NCBI GenBank assembly: GCA_030248195.1
Contig: JASAND010020134.1
Coordinates: 1-64,000 of the forward strand
Direction: 5' to 3'
From: Trissonchulus latispiculum
Lineage: Eukaryota > Nematoda > Enoplea > Enoplida > Ironidae
Length of the DNA stretch: 64,000 bases
The notes beneath the pieces are model-generated. The model saw only the letters and a list, made by a program, of their open reading frames with translations, was not told the DNA's origin and did no database searches. The translations under genes and the position numbers were made by a program. Positions 9,588-21,429 of this stretch are shown here, piece by piece (positions within the stretch are counted from its first letter, which is position 1; every line of letters begins with the position of its first letter).

Positions 9588-10968
9588 TCAACAGTAAGTA
9601 AGCAAAAGAGGAAAAACTTTGACTTTGAACCAGAAATTCGGATGAATCTGCACACATTTTGAAAGTTCTGTTCAGCTGGCTTGAGTAAGCCTCAGAAAAG
9701 TGAAGTCTGTCGGAGGTTGCCTCCGAAGAGATTCGTACGCACCTCTAACGTTTTTGCTTTTTTCATGTATACCTTATTTCCCGTTGCTATAATATGTATT
9801 TTCTGTGCTGTTGTACTCTTTTATTGAGAACGATCCACCTGCGATAACACTTACTTGCAAATCATGTCCTAGAAGTCCACAACCTTTCATCTTGGATGAT
9901 GGTTAATTTGCAGGTCTCAGTACATGCTTCAATTTTATGTGCAATTTTATGATTTTAATTTTGTCATGTTTATATTTGTGAACGTAGCTTATGTTCCATT
10001 ATATTTATAATAGTGGGGCCACTTTTGAGGTCAGTATTCTGACTTTGTTGGATGCCGCTCATTTTTTTATATTTTATTGTTCACTCTGCATATTTTTCGA
10101 GTTTTAGAATTAAATTTTAAGTCTTACGGTTCTTGAATAATAATTTTGGCGATACTAAGTCAGACGCACACCTGAGCGTAACTTTCGCAAAACTTAACCG
10201 ATTTAGTTCAAATTTGGTATGGATGCATTTGAACGCATTTCTGATCGATCTGCAGCAAAATTTTAAAGTTTTAAAAATTTTAAATTCTTAAGTTTTCTAC
10301 GGGGGTGGGACCAAGGGGTACCCAAAAATTTTTTGTCTCCGATTTCGCTGAAAAGTTGCATAAGGGGTTATATTGGTCGCTGAACACAAATCTGAAAACA
10401 GCTTTTGGATCCAGCTTTTCGTTAGCTAGAAATAAGCTAAAGTTGTAAGCTTAACGTTTAAGCGTTAATGTTCATTCTTTGCAGCAAATTCTTATTAAAA
10501 TTCTACTTTCAGAATTACACAGTTTAAGATTTGGTAGCAATTTGATACGTATCTTTTCCATATTTATTAACATCGGATATTTGGCTCACACGACTTTTTG
10601 TTTTCGATGAGTATGTAGACCTCAACTTTGAGGTGAAATTACTAAAAAACCGTAAAACTATGGACTTTATTTTAAAAACTTACTGAAGTATACTGTTTAG
10701 ACAATTATTTACAAATATCCCCCAATTTACTGAAATCATGGACTACAAAATATGCTAGAAAAATTGAATTAATTAATGTACGTACCTTTTGTATTCGAAT
10801 AAATTTAAAAATTAAAGTGTACTTGAGGCTGACAACGAATTCTGCAGTTCAAAGATTCTGCTGTTAACGCTTGTGGAGTGCGTACAAGGGGCGGGATTGG
10901 GGTGGGAGGGGGTTGAATATATAATATTTGTGAATTGTGAATATTCAGTTTAACTGCGTATATACTAT
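9588..10968. other. Intergenic; one arm of the long-palindrome family at about 10176-10470
   Basis: Mostly unique AT-rich sequence. The segment from about 10176 (TTTCGCAAAACTTAACC) to about 10470 (AAGCTAAAGTTGTAAGCTTA) matches a single arm of the palindromic elements annotated at 14565, 27721, 33443 and 39502, without its inverted partner. No exon was recognised. Confidence 0.5.
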
Positions 10969-11761
10969 ACAAGTAATTAAAATGCTCCTCCGGAGCATGA
11001 AAAAGTAATATGGGTGGTGGTGAGGTTGTAAAATCAAGAGAGGACTAGTCTTAAAAATGCTTAATATGGGGCTAGGTTCAAAAAAAGAAGAGAACTAGGT
11101 TGTGGGCGAATTAATATGGGCACAGCTTCGCCGAGCAACCCATATTCGCGGACTGAAGAAGTTATACTCATACACAAACGTATACCAGTGTTTAGATTTA
11201 GTTACGGTGCGTAAATAATATATACAACTCTGATTAACGAGTTTTAATGGAAGCAAACATTTCTTTCAACAAACTCTTAATATTAGTGTGCATTTTAACC
11301 ATTTATAAGAAAAGCCTATATTTCAACAATAATTTCAGGACTCTCCGACGATCTTCTATTTCCATTGAACCGCTAGCTTTACAATCATAGCCTTGGTTTT
11401 TTCTCGTTGCTTGCCGTAGTCCAGCACAACCAAATTACTATATAGTTGACGTATATATACCTAGCTAATCTAACTTTTTATCAAGCAACTTGCAGCGATT
11501 GTTGAACTGCTGGAATTGTTGTTATTGCCGACATTAATCGCTTTGTATATGACAATCGCCATGGCGAAGCGTGAAAGCCCGCGAATATGGGTTGCTCGGC
11601 GAAGCTGTGCCCATATTAATTCGCCCACAACCTAGTCCTCTTCTTTTTTTGAACCTAGCCCCATATTAAGCATTTTTAAGACTAGTCCTCTCTTGATTTT
11701 ACAACCTCACCACCACCCATATTACTTTTTCATGCTCCGGAGGAGCATTTTAATTACTTGT
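10969..11761. mobile_element. Fold-back element with two 183-bp inverted repeats
   Basis: The left repeat 10969-11151 (starting ACAAGTAATTAAAATGCTCC) is matched inverted by 11579-11761, the same length and nearly identical. Each repeat begins with the palindrome ATGCTCCTCCGGAGCATG and ends in GCAACCCATATTCGCGG. The 427-bp spacer has no open frame of note. No target duplication is evident. Confidence 0.85.
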
Positions 11762-11982
11762 CCTTCTGTCGTTTTAAAGGTTCCCTTTCCAGTTGTGTGC
11801 TTACTTATATAAGGAGCTTGAAAAATTTGTACAAATTGCCTAAGCCGTAGGCAATTTGTATGCAAAATTTTAGCCTTCCAGCTATCTCCAGCAGCTTGAA
11901 CCGGGAACAGCTTCAACTTTGAACCAGTTGAACTAGATCTGGTCAGCCGTGGGTCGCCTCAAAAGTCCTCAAAAGCTCAAAA

Positions 11983-12971
11983 GTCGCCTCGCCAAGGGCT
12001 TTCATTTGATACCAAACATGACCACTTTTGAAGACTTTCAGTTTTGACCCACACCGGACCCACTGTGGGTGGGGCACCCACCCACAAGTCGGTGGGGCCA
12101 CTTTTCGTGGGTGGTATAATGACAAAAGTTGATCGCCTCGCCAAGGGCTTTCATTTGATATCCAACTTGACCACTTTTGAAGACTTTCATTTGTGACCCT
12201 CACCGGACCCACTGTGGGTGGGGCACCCACCCACAAGTCGGTGGGACCACTTTTCGTGGGTGGTATAATGACAAAAGTTGATCGCCTCGCCAAGGGCTTT
12301 CATTTGATACCCAACTTGACCACTTCTGAAGACTTTCATTTTTGACCCACACCGGACCCACTGTGGGTGGGGCACCCACCCACAAGTCGGTGGGGCCACT
12401 TATCGTGGGTGGTATAATGACAAAAGTTGATCGCCTCGCCAAGGGCTTTCATTTGATACCCAACTTGACCACTTTTGAAGACTTTCATTTTTTGACCCAC
12501 ACCGGACCCACTGTGGGTGGGGCACCCACCCACAGGTCGGTGGAGCCACTTTTTGTGGGTGGCATAATGACAAAAGTTGATCGCCTCGCCAAGGGCTTTC
12601 ATTTGATACCCAACTTGACCACTTTTGAAGACTTTCATTTTTGACCCACACCGGACCCACTGTGGGTGGGGCACCCACCCACAGGTTGGTGGGACCACTT
12701 TTCGTGGGTGGTATAATGACAAAAGTTGATCGCCTCGCCAAGGGCTTTCATTTGATACCAAACATGACCACTTTTGAAGACTTTCATTTTTGACCCACAC
12801 CGGACCCACTGTGGGTGGGGCACCCACCCACAGGTCGGTGGGGCCACTTTTTGAGGGTGGCATAATGACAAAAGTTGATCGCCACGCCAAGGGCTTTCAT
12901 TTGATACCAAACATGACCACTTTTGAAGACTTTCATTTTTGACCCACACCGGACCCACTGTGGGTGGGCGC
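11983..12971. repeat. 149-bp minisatellite, about 6.5-7 units
   Basis: The block AAGGGCTTTCATTTGATA recurs at steps of 149, 149, 149, 150, 149 and 149 bp (gggct at 11996, 12145, 12294, 12443, 12593, 12742, 12891). Each full unit also has ACCGGACCCACTGTGGGTG, a GTGGGTGGGGCACCCACCCAC-like palindrome and TATAATGACAAAAGTTGATC. Units differ by a few substitutions. Because 149 is not a multiple of 3, the long open frames seen on the minus strand run through all three frames of the unit. They are not evidence of a protein. Confidence 0.93.
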
Positions 12972-14564
12972 TGTGGGTCAGGGGTCACATCCACCGACCT
13001 CGGCAGTATGCTCATCGTTTTCCGCGACCCCGATTTACTATATATGAGTACCACCAAACGGCCGAAAAACGCCATTTTTAGTGACTTTTAGACCATTTCT
13101 GGTAAAAGTGGGACTTAGAAACTTTTCGTGAAAACAGGTGAAAAAATGCAAAGTTTGGGCCCATCTCCTGAAAGCTACAGAGCGAAATTAAAAAATCCCC
13201 CTCGTTACTTTGAGCGCATAGTCCCAAATATTCAAATAAAATAAACCAAACCGATCTAGCTGCTAGCCTGTGAAAAAAAGTTGATTTCAACCGAAGTGCC
13301 AAAATAGCGAAAGTCCGACTTTGGGGTCTTGGCACAGAGCCAAAGTTGGCCGAGTGCCAAAATGACCTTCGTTTGGTAGCATGGGGGGATACTGTCTACC
13401 AACATATCATAGTAGCATTGGACCAAAATGCCCACATCGTTCCAACACTTCGCTAGAAAATGCACTTCCAATAAGCGTTATTAACCGAGAAAAAAAACAA
13501 CCGCACGGTAACTATCGCCTAGTGCAAAATTTCGAAGTTCCGAATTTTAACCAAAAGTATGGTGATACTTGTAGTACTACTCGAGTACTTTACGATAGTA
13601 ACCTTTTTACCCCTCCCGGACCTCTAATTAGCTGGCACCAGGCCCACACGGTCTCCAGGGGCCGCGCAGACGCCTTTACACCCATATTATGTAGGGGCGC
13701 TATCGCGCCCCTACATAATACATAATTTAGCAGCGCGGTTTATGTAATGTCATAGTTGTTCCTTTTTGTGTGTGATTATTGGTTTGTGTTTGGAAGTTAG
13801 TATGGACAATCTCAATATGTGGTTTGAGTTTTGAGTATGAACGCCAGTTCTCAAATAACCTGTAGCAAGCATAGCTGGATCTTTTGTGTATGCCTCTCCT
13901 AATATTGCAAAATCACAAATCCGTACAGCTTATATCGGTTCACCATGAGCTCTTAGCTATCTATTATACGTATATAATTATTGTTTCATGGTTCAAGCTT
14001 TATAAAATCTTTGTTTCCTTGCGGGGGGGATGTGTTGCGTTACTGCTTTCCATTACATGTATAAGTCAAAATATTCAACTTTTTATACCGTAAATATCCT
14101 TATTGTAGATTGTTGTAACGGTTTACAACTTTTCTAACAAAGAGAATCTTATGTTATTATCTGCTTAAGCTTTAACTGGGTATCCCTTAACTGCGGTAGG
14201 TAACGTTGCGTATTTGCAAGATTTCAGCTTTCTTGTATTCCTTTTTATTTGAAATTTGCAGTGCTGATGCTAATATGCTGCGCACCTTTATGTTGACTTG
14301 TTCACAGCAACAATTGTCGCTGCAGATCATAAATCAATCAATTATTCTATCAATCTATCGTCAGATATGATTAAGTTGGTCTGATTGTAAAAAGCTAACA
14401 GCTTGGAAATTATTTGAGGTGACGGTTATCGTTTTGATTTCGGATTAAATTCAAACGTCATTTCATCAGTGTTTGAAAGTTTTAAAATATATACATGAGA
14501 GACGGAAGCCTGCTAAACGTGTTAAGATTAATGGCTGGCTAGTGCCTGCGGAGGGCTAGTTATG
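12972..14564. other. Intergenic, no gene recognised
   Basis: The stretch contains short open frames without family resemblance and a perfect hairpin at 13686-13719. A C-rich run begins at about 14580 inside the next repeat. Confidence 0.4.
13686..13719. repeat. Perfect 15-bp hairpin
   Basis: ATTATGTAGGGGCGC, a TATC loop, then its exact complement GCGCCCCTACATAAT. The perfect GC-rich stem stands out in this AT-rich DNA. It may be the remnant of two inverted element ends joined head to head; no function is claimed. Confidence 0.75.
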
Positions 14565-15188
14565 GGGTCTTTCCCATTATCCCCCCCCCCCATAGCTTCG
14601 TAGAAGTACTGAAGATGCACACTTTGACGGATTGAGTTGAAATTTGATAGGGGTAGGTTTTCGGACCTGCTGATTTGAATTGAAAAATGCAAAAATTGTA
14701 AAATTTTAAAAGAATTTTTAAAAATTTTAAAATTTTAGTTTGGTAAGGGGGGACCAAGAGGAACCGAAATTTTTTATCTTCGATTTTGCTGATAAGATGT
14801 ATATAGGGGTTTTCGGAGTCGTAGAACACGAATCTGAAATCCGTTTTTCGATCCAGCTTTTAGTTAGCTCAAGCTAAGCTTACATCTTAAGCTTAGAACT
14901 TTAACTTATATTGAGCTAACAAAAAGCTGGATCGAAAAATGGATTTCAGATTCGTGTTCTACGACCCCGAAAACCCCTACAAAATCGAAGACAAAAAATT
15001 TTCGGTTCCTCTTGGTGTCCCCCCTTACCAAACTAAAATTTTAAAATTTTTAAAAATTTTTTAAAATTTTAAGATTTTTGAAATCAGCAGGTCCGAAAAC
15101 CTACCCCTACCAAATTTCAACTCAATCCGTCAAAGTGTGCATCTTCAGTACTTCTACGAAGCTGTGGGGGGGATAATGTGAAAGACCC
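14565..15188. mobile_element. Long palindromic element, 7-bp TSD
   Basis: Two arms of about 300 bp, nearly perfect inverted copies, meet near 14880. The ends are GGGTCTTTC...GAAAGACCC, next to a C-rich run. AGTTATG flanks both sides (14558-14564 and 15189-15195). Arms contain the family landmarks CAAATTTCAACTCAATCCGT, CCCTACCAAA and AGCTTTTAGTTAGCTC. Family copies lie at 27721, 33443, 39502 and 52903, with partial ones at 10176, 60503 and 62550. Confidence 0.88.
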
Positions 15189-15900
15189 AGTTATGTAATG
15201 GCTAAAACTTTAAACTTCAGAAGTTCAGATTCACAGAGTGGATTTGTGATTATGTCCTTTTCGCCTTCTTCTCTCTAGGCAAGTACATCGTTGGTTAACT
15301 GTTTCCTTTTTTAGAACTAGGCCTTTTGCGCTGTTGTAGTATAATATTAATGTTATCACGATTTTTTTGTGAACGTTTTTCACTTTTATCATGTGATTGT
15401 TAAGGGTCCACACAGTGTTTCATTTATATATTCTGGTTTTGGTTATCTCACTGTTTTGCTGATATATGATATCTCCGTTCTGTGCGAATATTTTTACTCA
15501 TCACATTCCTATTTTTGCTGTGAATAAATCGTCGTCGTTTCTTACTAGGAATTAGGGAATGCAGAGGTTGCTGACTGCTGACGGATGAACGTAACCCTTA
15601 AGATCTCAGTTGTAGCGGTTTCTGATTATATCTAACTATAGAAGTGATTCCTTAGTTTACCTGTGAATGTGTACGTGCGCCAACGTGTTCACTTCGACGC
15701 GCATCAACAAAGTGATTCAATGACTGTGTTGACGCTTCGAGTAGTGACATGGTACCCGGGCTATGTAGTTGCTGCCTTTGGAGCCGTCGACGTTCGTCAA
15801 TTTGAGTCGATGCTTCCAATTGTAGCATGGCGTTGTAAAGCTGCGCCTGCGCACAAAGCATCGTAGGTGCATTCATACCATGCTTAAAGCTTGAACATAA
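15189..15900. other. Intergenic, no gene recognised
   Basis: Open frames near 15652-15876 on both strands overlap each other and resemble no family I know. An AATAAA at 15522 has no gene to serve that I can identify. Confidence 0.35.
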
Positions 15901-16499
15901 TAGTGTTGCTTTGATTCGAATGTTTTAGTTTTGATTTTTTATCAAAACCGCCGCAGTTTTAATTTGGTTTTTGATTTTTTATCAGAACATCTGCAGTTTT
16001 GATTTTATTTTTGATAAATCAAAATTCAAGTAGTTTTGATTTTTGATTTCTAGTAGTTTTTTCAGGTTCATAATTTTTAGAGACTTGTGGCCACGGCCAG
16101 ATACCTGTGCCCCCTGTCACCTTACTTTCCTAGTAGGACGATAAGGCAGAGTTGGCTACGACTGCAGTTTTGATTTGATGAGCAAAAATAGTCGGACCGC
16201 ACTAAAAAGTAAACGCAGTTGAGCGAAAATTCTACTAAACTGTTGTTTGCGGGATTCTCAACATTGACTTACCAGCAGCAGCTTGGATTGAGAAAGCAGG
16301 CCACCGCATTAACCCCATCAAAACCGTGGAATGAAGGAGATCTGTGGCAAAACGAAAAAGTCTCAGAGACAAAAGACCGTCAACCAAATGAGAAAATCAC
16401 AAATCAGCTGAGACTTGCGTAAACACGGATACCCACAGTGGCAGAAATCAATAAATAGCGGTACTGAAGAAGTCTGCTATAGTGTTTGAATCAAAACTA

Positions 16500-19400
16500 G
16501 GGGCCATTTTGCAAAAAGAGCTTAAACGGCTTAGCTTAAGGTGGTGATTCCCTTTGGTCACATAAAGTTTGCACCATTATTACTCATTCATTACTTGGAG
16601 TTAAGAAGCCATTTTTATATCAAAATGTAGCTTGACATTTTATCTTTTTAATGCATGCCACGAAACTGATTTTGATTTTCTGAAATATTTTTAACACATT
16701 TTAGAAGAAGTATAATTTTCCAGAATTTTTGCCGACTCAAGTAAATTTTTTTGCGAGACATCGGTTATATCATTCGATAACTCCATCAAATAGCTGTGGA
16801 CGATTTTTTATTTATTGTGAAATCGCTCTTCGTTGTAGAGAAATAAGCTGAAATGTGTGCGTAACCTGTATTTTGCCCACTTTTTCCAAATTTGTCAAGC
16901 GATTACTTTAGCTAGAAAGCAGCAATCGGGGCAACTAAAAAATCGTCCCTGGGTATATTTGTGCAGAACACATTTGTTCAGTAGCAAGCAGCCCTCCAGC
17001 TTGCATGGTGAATGCTCCACAATCTTTTGAAAAAAAATTGGTCGTGTTTTTGCAAAAAACTACATTTTTATGATAGCAGCTTACAGGATAGCAGTTGGAA
17101 GACGATCATGCGTCGGATAATTTGTCCCTGTGAGACCTTCAGATCGACGCCCTTAGTTTGATTTAACGGCTTGCGTTGCTCAAGAAATGTCGAATTATTT
17201 GATTTCTGCAAAGATGACAAGTTTTCGACGCCAAAACAAGAAAATCGGCTATATCTCATGGTAGAGAAAAGCTAGAAACTTGCTTTAAAAAGCAAAAATG
17301 TGAAGCTCAGTGAGATCTTTCGAATGAATATAGTCATAACTGTATAGCGGCTGCCAACCGTTCAGAAATTGAGAAAAACCACTCTGACCGGAAATCTCGA
17401 ATTTTTGAATCGGGATTGCGCGGAGGGTGTTAGAACGCTAAAAGAACTTATTTCGGAAAGTTTCATCAAATTTCATCTTGATTGACGCCGCCAAATAACA
17501 ATATGTGCCCAAAAGGAATCACCACCTTAAACTTGCATTTATTTACGAAAAGGTACCTCGGCTTAAATGGTTTAAACGGCTTAAATTTAAGCCGTTTAAG
17601 CCGACCTTTTCATAAATAACCATCGGCTTAAATTTTAAGCCGAATCCTTTTCATAAAAAGCACATCGGCTTAAAAATGTAGCGGCTTAAAATTAAGCGGT
17701 TTAAGCCGACCTCCTTTTCGTAAATAGTTATAGTTTAAGCCGGTGGCTTAAAATGCAGTGCAAATTGACTGTTTTTTAAATCACGCGCTTAAACGGCTTA
17801 AATCGTGGTGTAGTCATATTTAAACGCACGTTACTGTCTTAATATTCGGAGTACATCAACACTATTCATATCAAAATGAAGCTCACAATGAGAAGAATCC
17901 AGTGGCAATGGTCCTACAATTTTAACTGTAGGTAAATAGTTAAAAAGTAGCCCCAAATTGATAAATCGTCGTCTATACTGCTCGACACAGTATTATACAA
18001 GCTTTATAAAGTTAAAAAATACTTTTTGTTAACTCAACTTATTCTATATCTTTACTGGTTATAAATGAATGTTCCAGCCTTGTAATCCACATAAAGCTGT
18101 CGACATTTCCAGCAAAAGTGTCAATCGTCAATTTGTTTTATTTGTATTATTTGTTTGCTGATAACCGTTCAATTTACCCATCTGTCTTCATGATTACTGT
18201 TAAAGATATTATTATTGAGATGGAGATATCGGGCAAACGCTTATTCTACCCGAGGACTCCACATCCAGAACGATAGGACTATTTAAGATAATTTGGCCCC
18301 TACTTAACTTTAAACGCAAAAAACGCAACTTGTTTCTAGTTTCTGCAGGCAGGTTTCAGTTTTAGTGAAAACGACACCTATGCAAACTGAAGCTTATTTG
18401 GGAAGGGAGCAGGAACTGGTATTGGCAAATTTATGTCGCCTTTGCAACTGAAAATTAGGTTAAGATACTGAAACGTGGACTGAAACTGGGAAAAGTCTTT
18501 CCTTTTAGACATGACAATTTTAAGGTTATAAGCTGCGATTCTGTTGATTTTGTGGTTTAGGAGTGGCAGACTAATCTTCAAGTTCAGCTTATACAAGTGT
18601 ATAAGGCAATACAATACGGAGTGAAACAGAAATTTGAAAATTAAACTGATACTATATTTCTGCAGTGACTGGAATTTTGTGTTGCCGACTATACCTTTGA
18701 CCAATACTAAGATCGGCACGTGGAACAACGCTAGCCCTGTCGAATGAATGAACTATGTGAAGCAGGTCTGGATTCGGCTTAAACAGCAATTAGGGGTGGC
18801 TCGCTTTTTGGCCGATTTTTCTACCTTCTCCGATTTTGCTCATTTTGCATATTTTATACTCCCAGTCCCAACGAGTCCGCAAAATAAGATAAGAGCGTTT
18901 TGCGTAATATTACTTCTATCGTTCTGTAGAGCCCTTCAAAGGTGACCTTGACATGTTTTAAACATATATAGGAAAATGAAAAAGTTAAGTTAAAAAGTTT
19001 GTGGCAGAAAATTTTTTGCTGTATACAAGATACAGCGATACAGCATTGCACACATGTTCAGGACATACCATAGAGTGCAAGTAACCCTTCTGGTACAATT
19101 CTGTTGAGTAGAAGATTTTTAGCGGTTTTTCAGAATTTTGGAAAATTTGTGCTTTTTGTACCATGAAAAGCAGGGTCAGCAAAACATTTTGGTCTCTCCT
19201 GCACGATTGACAAAAGCTACAGAAATCGCTTTTAGATAGTAGCACTCTGCTCATATACAGAATTTGTAAGACAGTAGTCGCAAATTTTTATCACTTGTAG
19301 TGCCCTGAAAAACTTGCCACATGTCTGCCAAATATTGTGGTAAAGACAAATGCTTCAAGGTTGAACTTTTTGTCCTATTGGTTCCTTTGATCTCATATGG

Positions 19401-20390
19401 GTCAAATTTATCAATTTTTGAATTTTCCAAAAATAGTCAAATTGGCATCATTCGATATCTAAGGATACGCTGAACAACTTTACTAATAGAACAATGTGTC
19501 TGAAATGTAGTATCTGAAAGTTAGAGCAAGTTAAAGTTTGAGGGCCAGTTAGCTGAAAAAGGCTCAGTTCACAATTGAAGAATGTACTGTGAACGACTGG
19601 CTGGATATCCCGGAGTCGTTTTAGTAATAAAATATTAGCCAACCCACAGAATTAATGTGCCATATTAGTTGACCCAAGTTTCGCTGCCGTTCTGTCTCAA
19701 CATGACCTTGGAGGGCAAATCACAGTGATTTTCAAGTTTTCCAACTTTATAGCTGAATATCTCTGCCACAGTTTGATTTCTAACTCTAATGTATTATCTT
19801 GTTTTTGAGTACATATGCACCTCTACTGTTTGCGAAAATGATCAAAATTCGTAACTATCGATTTTGACCCAAACCGACCCCCCTTTATCGAATACCATTA
19901 GCGAATTATGATGGCAGACTGACCGACCGCGACCTGGAACATGACCTCACCTTAAAACAGGTTTACTTAAATAATCACATGTGATTATATACATTAAAGT
20001 TATCAGGATGCAATAGTAATTTATTGTGTCTGTTATAGTCGTAAAGACAAATTTAACTTGGGAGATAAATAGTTAAGATTAAGCTACAATCATGCAGAAT
20101 GAAAGCCCGCTTTCGCTCTTATTAATAGTGAAAATGCTTTCATAAATAATAGGCTTAAACGGCTTAAAAGGGCTTAGCTTAAACGGCTTTAAAATACTTT
20201 TCATAAATAATCTGCTTAACCGGCTTAAACGGCTTAAATTAAGCCATTTAAGCTAAGCCGTTTAAGCCGCCTAAGCCGTTTAAGCCGTTTAAGCCATTTA
20301 AGCCTACTATTTATGAAAAGAATTTTTTAAGCCGTTTAAGCCGTTTAAGCCTTTTAAGCTAAGCCGTTTAAGCTTTTTACGAAAAGGCCC
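16500..20390. mobile_element. GGGGCC-ended element with iterated CGGCTTAAA words, inside the hAT
   Basis: Left start GGGGCCATTTTGCAAAAAG and right end (reversed) GGGCCTTTTCGTAAAAAGC lead into the same words, AGCTTAAACGGCTTAGCTTA. The flanks are CTA (16497-16499) and TTA (20391-20393). Removing the element restores a continuous TCAAAACTAGTTTTGA, which fits the surrounding hAT sequence. A 3-bp TWA-like target would suit PIF/Harbinger-type transposons. Ends at 17545-17830 and 20150-20385 consist of CGGCTTAAA words in both orientations with repeated TTTTCATAAA modules. The interior (17830-20140) has no recognisable transposase. Confidence 0.72.
16540..17526. mobile_element. TTAA-target element nested inside the previous one
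   Basis: Inverted ends GGTGGTGATTCCCTTTGG and, reversed, GGTGGTGATTCCTTTTGG, each bordered by TTAA (16536-16539 and 17527-17530). TTAA duplications are typical of piggyBac and Kolobok transposons. At 987 bp with no transposase it is a non-autonomous copy. It landed in the iterated TTAAGCC words of its host, which are rich in TTAA sites. Confidence 0.85.
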
Positions 20391-20957
20391 TTAGTTTTGA
20401 TTTTAGCCTTGAATCAAAACTAGGTTTCGATTGTTTAGGTTTTGATTCTTGATAAATTTGCCTTAGCGTTTTGATTTTTGATTTTTTCAGCCCGAGTTTT
20501 GATTTTTGATTTGATTTTTGATAAAATCAAAGCTCAAAATTGATTTTGATTCAGGTTTTGATTTAATCAAAACAACACTGGAAAATAATTGTTCCGCTGT
20601 TGTTTTTCAGTTGGCAACATCTGTTGGTCAGGCAGGATATGGTTTATAGTGCCCAGAGGCCAAAATAGTCTCGTAATTCTTTCAGATGGTGGTTTTCAAT
20701 GTGCAATATTTTTTAATTTTCAATTTCTCGATTTTGGAGTTGGAAAGTATATACTCATAACGTGAAGCCTTTTCTTTTCAGTGGCGTTGAAAGTTGAAGT
20801 AAATATAGGAAATTTTTGTCCCGTGGGACGCAGGTTGTCTTCCCATCCCGTCCCGTCCCGCGGGCTCCCGCTGCCCACGTCCATCTCTGCGGTATCTTAA
20901 GGGTATCAGTTGACTGTGGGCCGCGGGCCGCGGCGGGTCGCTAAAATGGTACCTGCT

Positions 20958-21170
20958 TCTAGGGAGTTGCGCTGGGGCCGTGTAACGGGGCCGGGGCCCG
21001 GGCCGGGCCGGGGCCGGCCCCGTTTCGGCCCGGCCCCGCAAAATTTTTTAACGGCCCGGCCCCGTTGACTTTGGGGCCCGGGCCCGTTACACGGCCCCGG
21101 CGGCCCCGTGGGCCCCGACGGCCCCGTAAGCCCCGGCGGCCCCGTGCGCCCCGTCGGGCCGTCAGGACGT
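20958..21170 (+). mobile_element. GGCCCCG-array element, one hAT-like end
   Basis: Begins TAGGGAGTTGCGCTGGGGCC, continues with GGCCCCG and CGGGGCC words in palindromic order, and ends in tandem 9-mers of the type CGGCCCCGT. The same family is present inverted at 22690-22866. Collagen-like Gly-Pro-Pro frames across it are artefacts of the 9-mer repeat. Confidence 0.6.
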
Positions 21171-21231
21171 ATATAATACACTTTATTATATATTTTCTGC
21201 TGTGCATATGGCTATTTCTTGGCGTATGTAG

Positions 21232-21429
21232 TAGTGATATTTCAGGCAGCCTTTTTATTTCAGTTTCAGGCCGTTGCTCGTCGGAATTTCAGATTCAAAT
21301 TCAGTTTCCGTTTCAGGTCTCATTTTATTTGATTTTCAGTTTCAGTTTCAGTTTTAGGTGCTGAAACTGAAATACGTACACTGACTGAAAATATTTTCAG
21401 TTTCAGTTTCAGGTGCTGAAACATCACTA
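21232..21429. mobile_element. CAGTTTC-iterated hAT MITE
   Basis: Left TAGTGATATTTCAG, right (reversed) TAGTGATGTTTCAG. The flanks GCGTATGTAG and GTATATGTAG are similar, consistent with a target duplication of about 8 bp. The interior is almost entirely TTTCAGTTTCAG and its complement. A 129-bp relative lies at 41796-41924. Confidence 0.68.

Larger units (their letters stand above)
15901..20580. mobile_element. Outer hAT-like element, nested shell
   Basis: Left end TAGTGTTGCTTTGATT, right end (reversed) CAGTGTTGTTTTGATT. Flanks GAACATAA (15893-15900) and GAAAATAA (20581-20588) match at 7 of 8 positions, consistent with an aged hAT 8-bp duplication. The subterminal regions (15915-16180 and 20395-20575) are full of TTTTTGATTTTTGAT and its complement. 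The middle is taken up by the 16500-20390 insertion, so the original element would be only about 0.8 kb and non-autonomous. Confidence 0.75.

Noticed and set aside
12336..12890. 184-codon open frame on the minus strand
   Set aside because: Spans several 149-bp minisatellite units, reading a different frame in each; it has no start context or homology.
20906..21207. Collagen-like frame with GPTGPPGP
   Set aside because: Comes from the CGGCCCCGN 9-mers and palindromic GGCCCCG words of a transposon, not from a gene.
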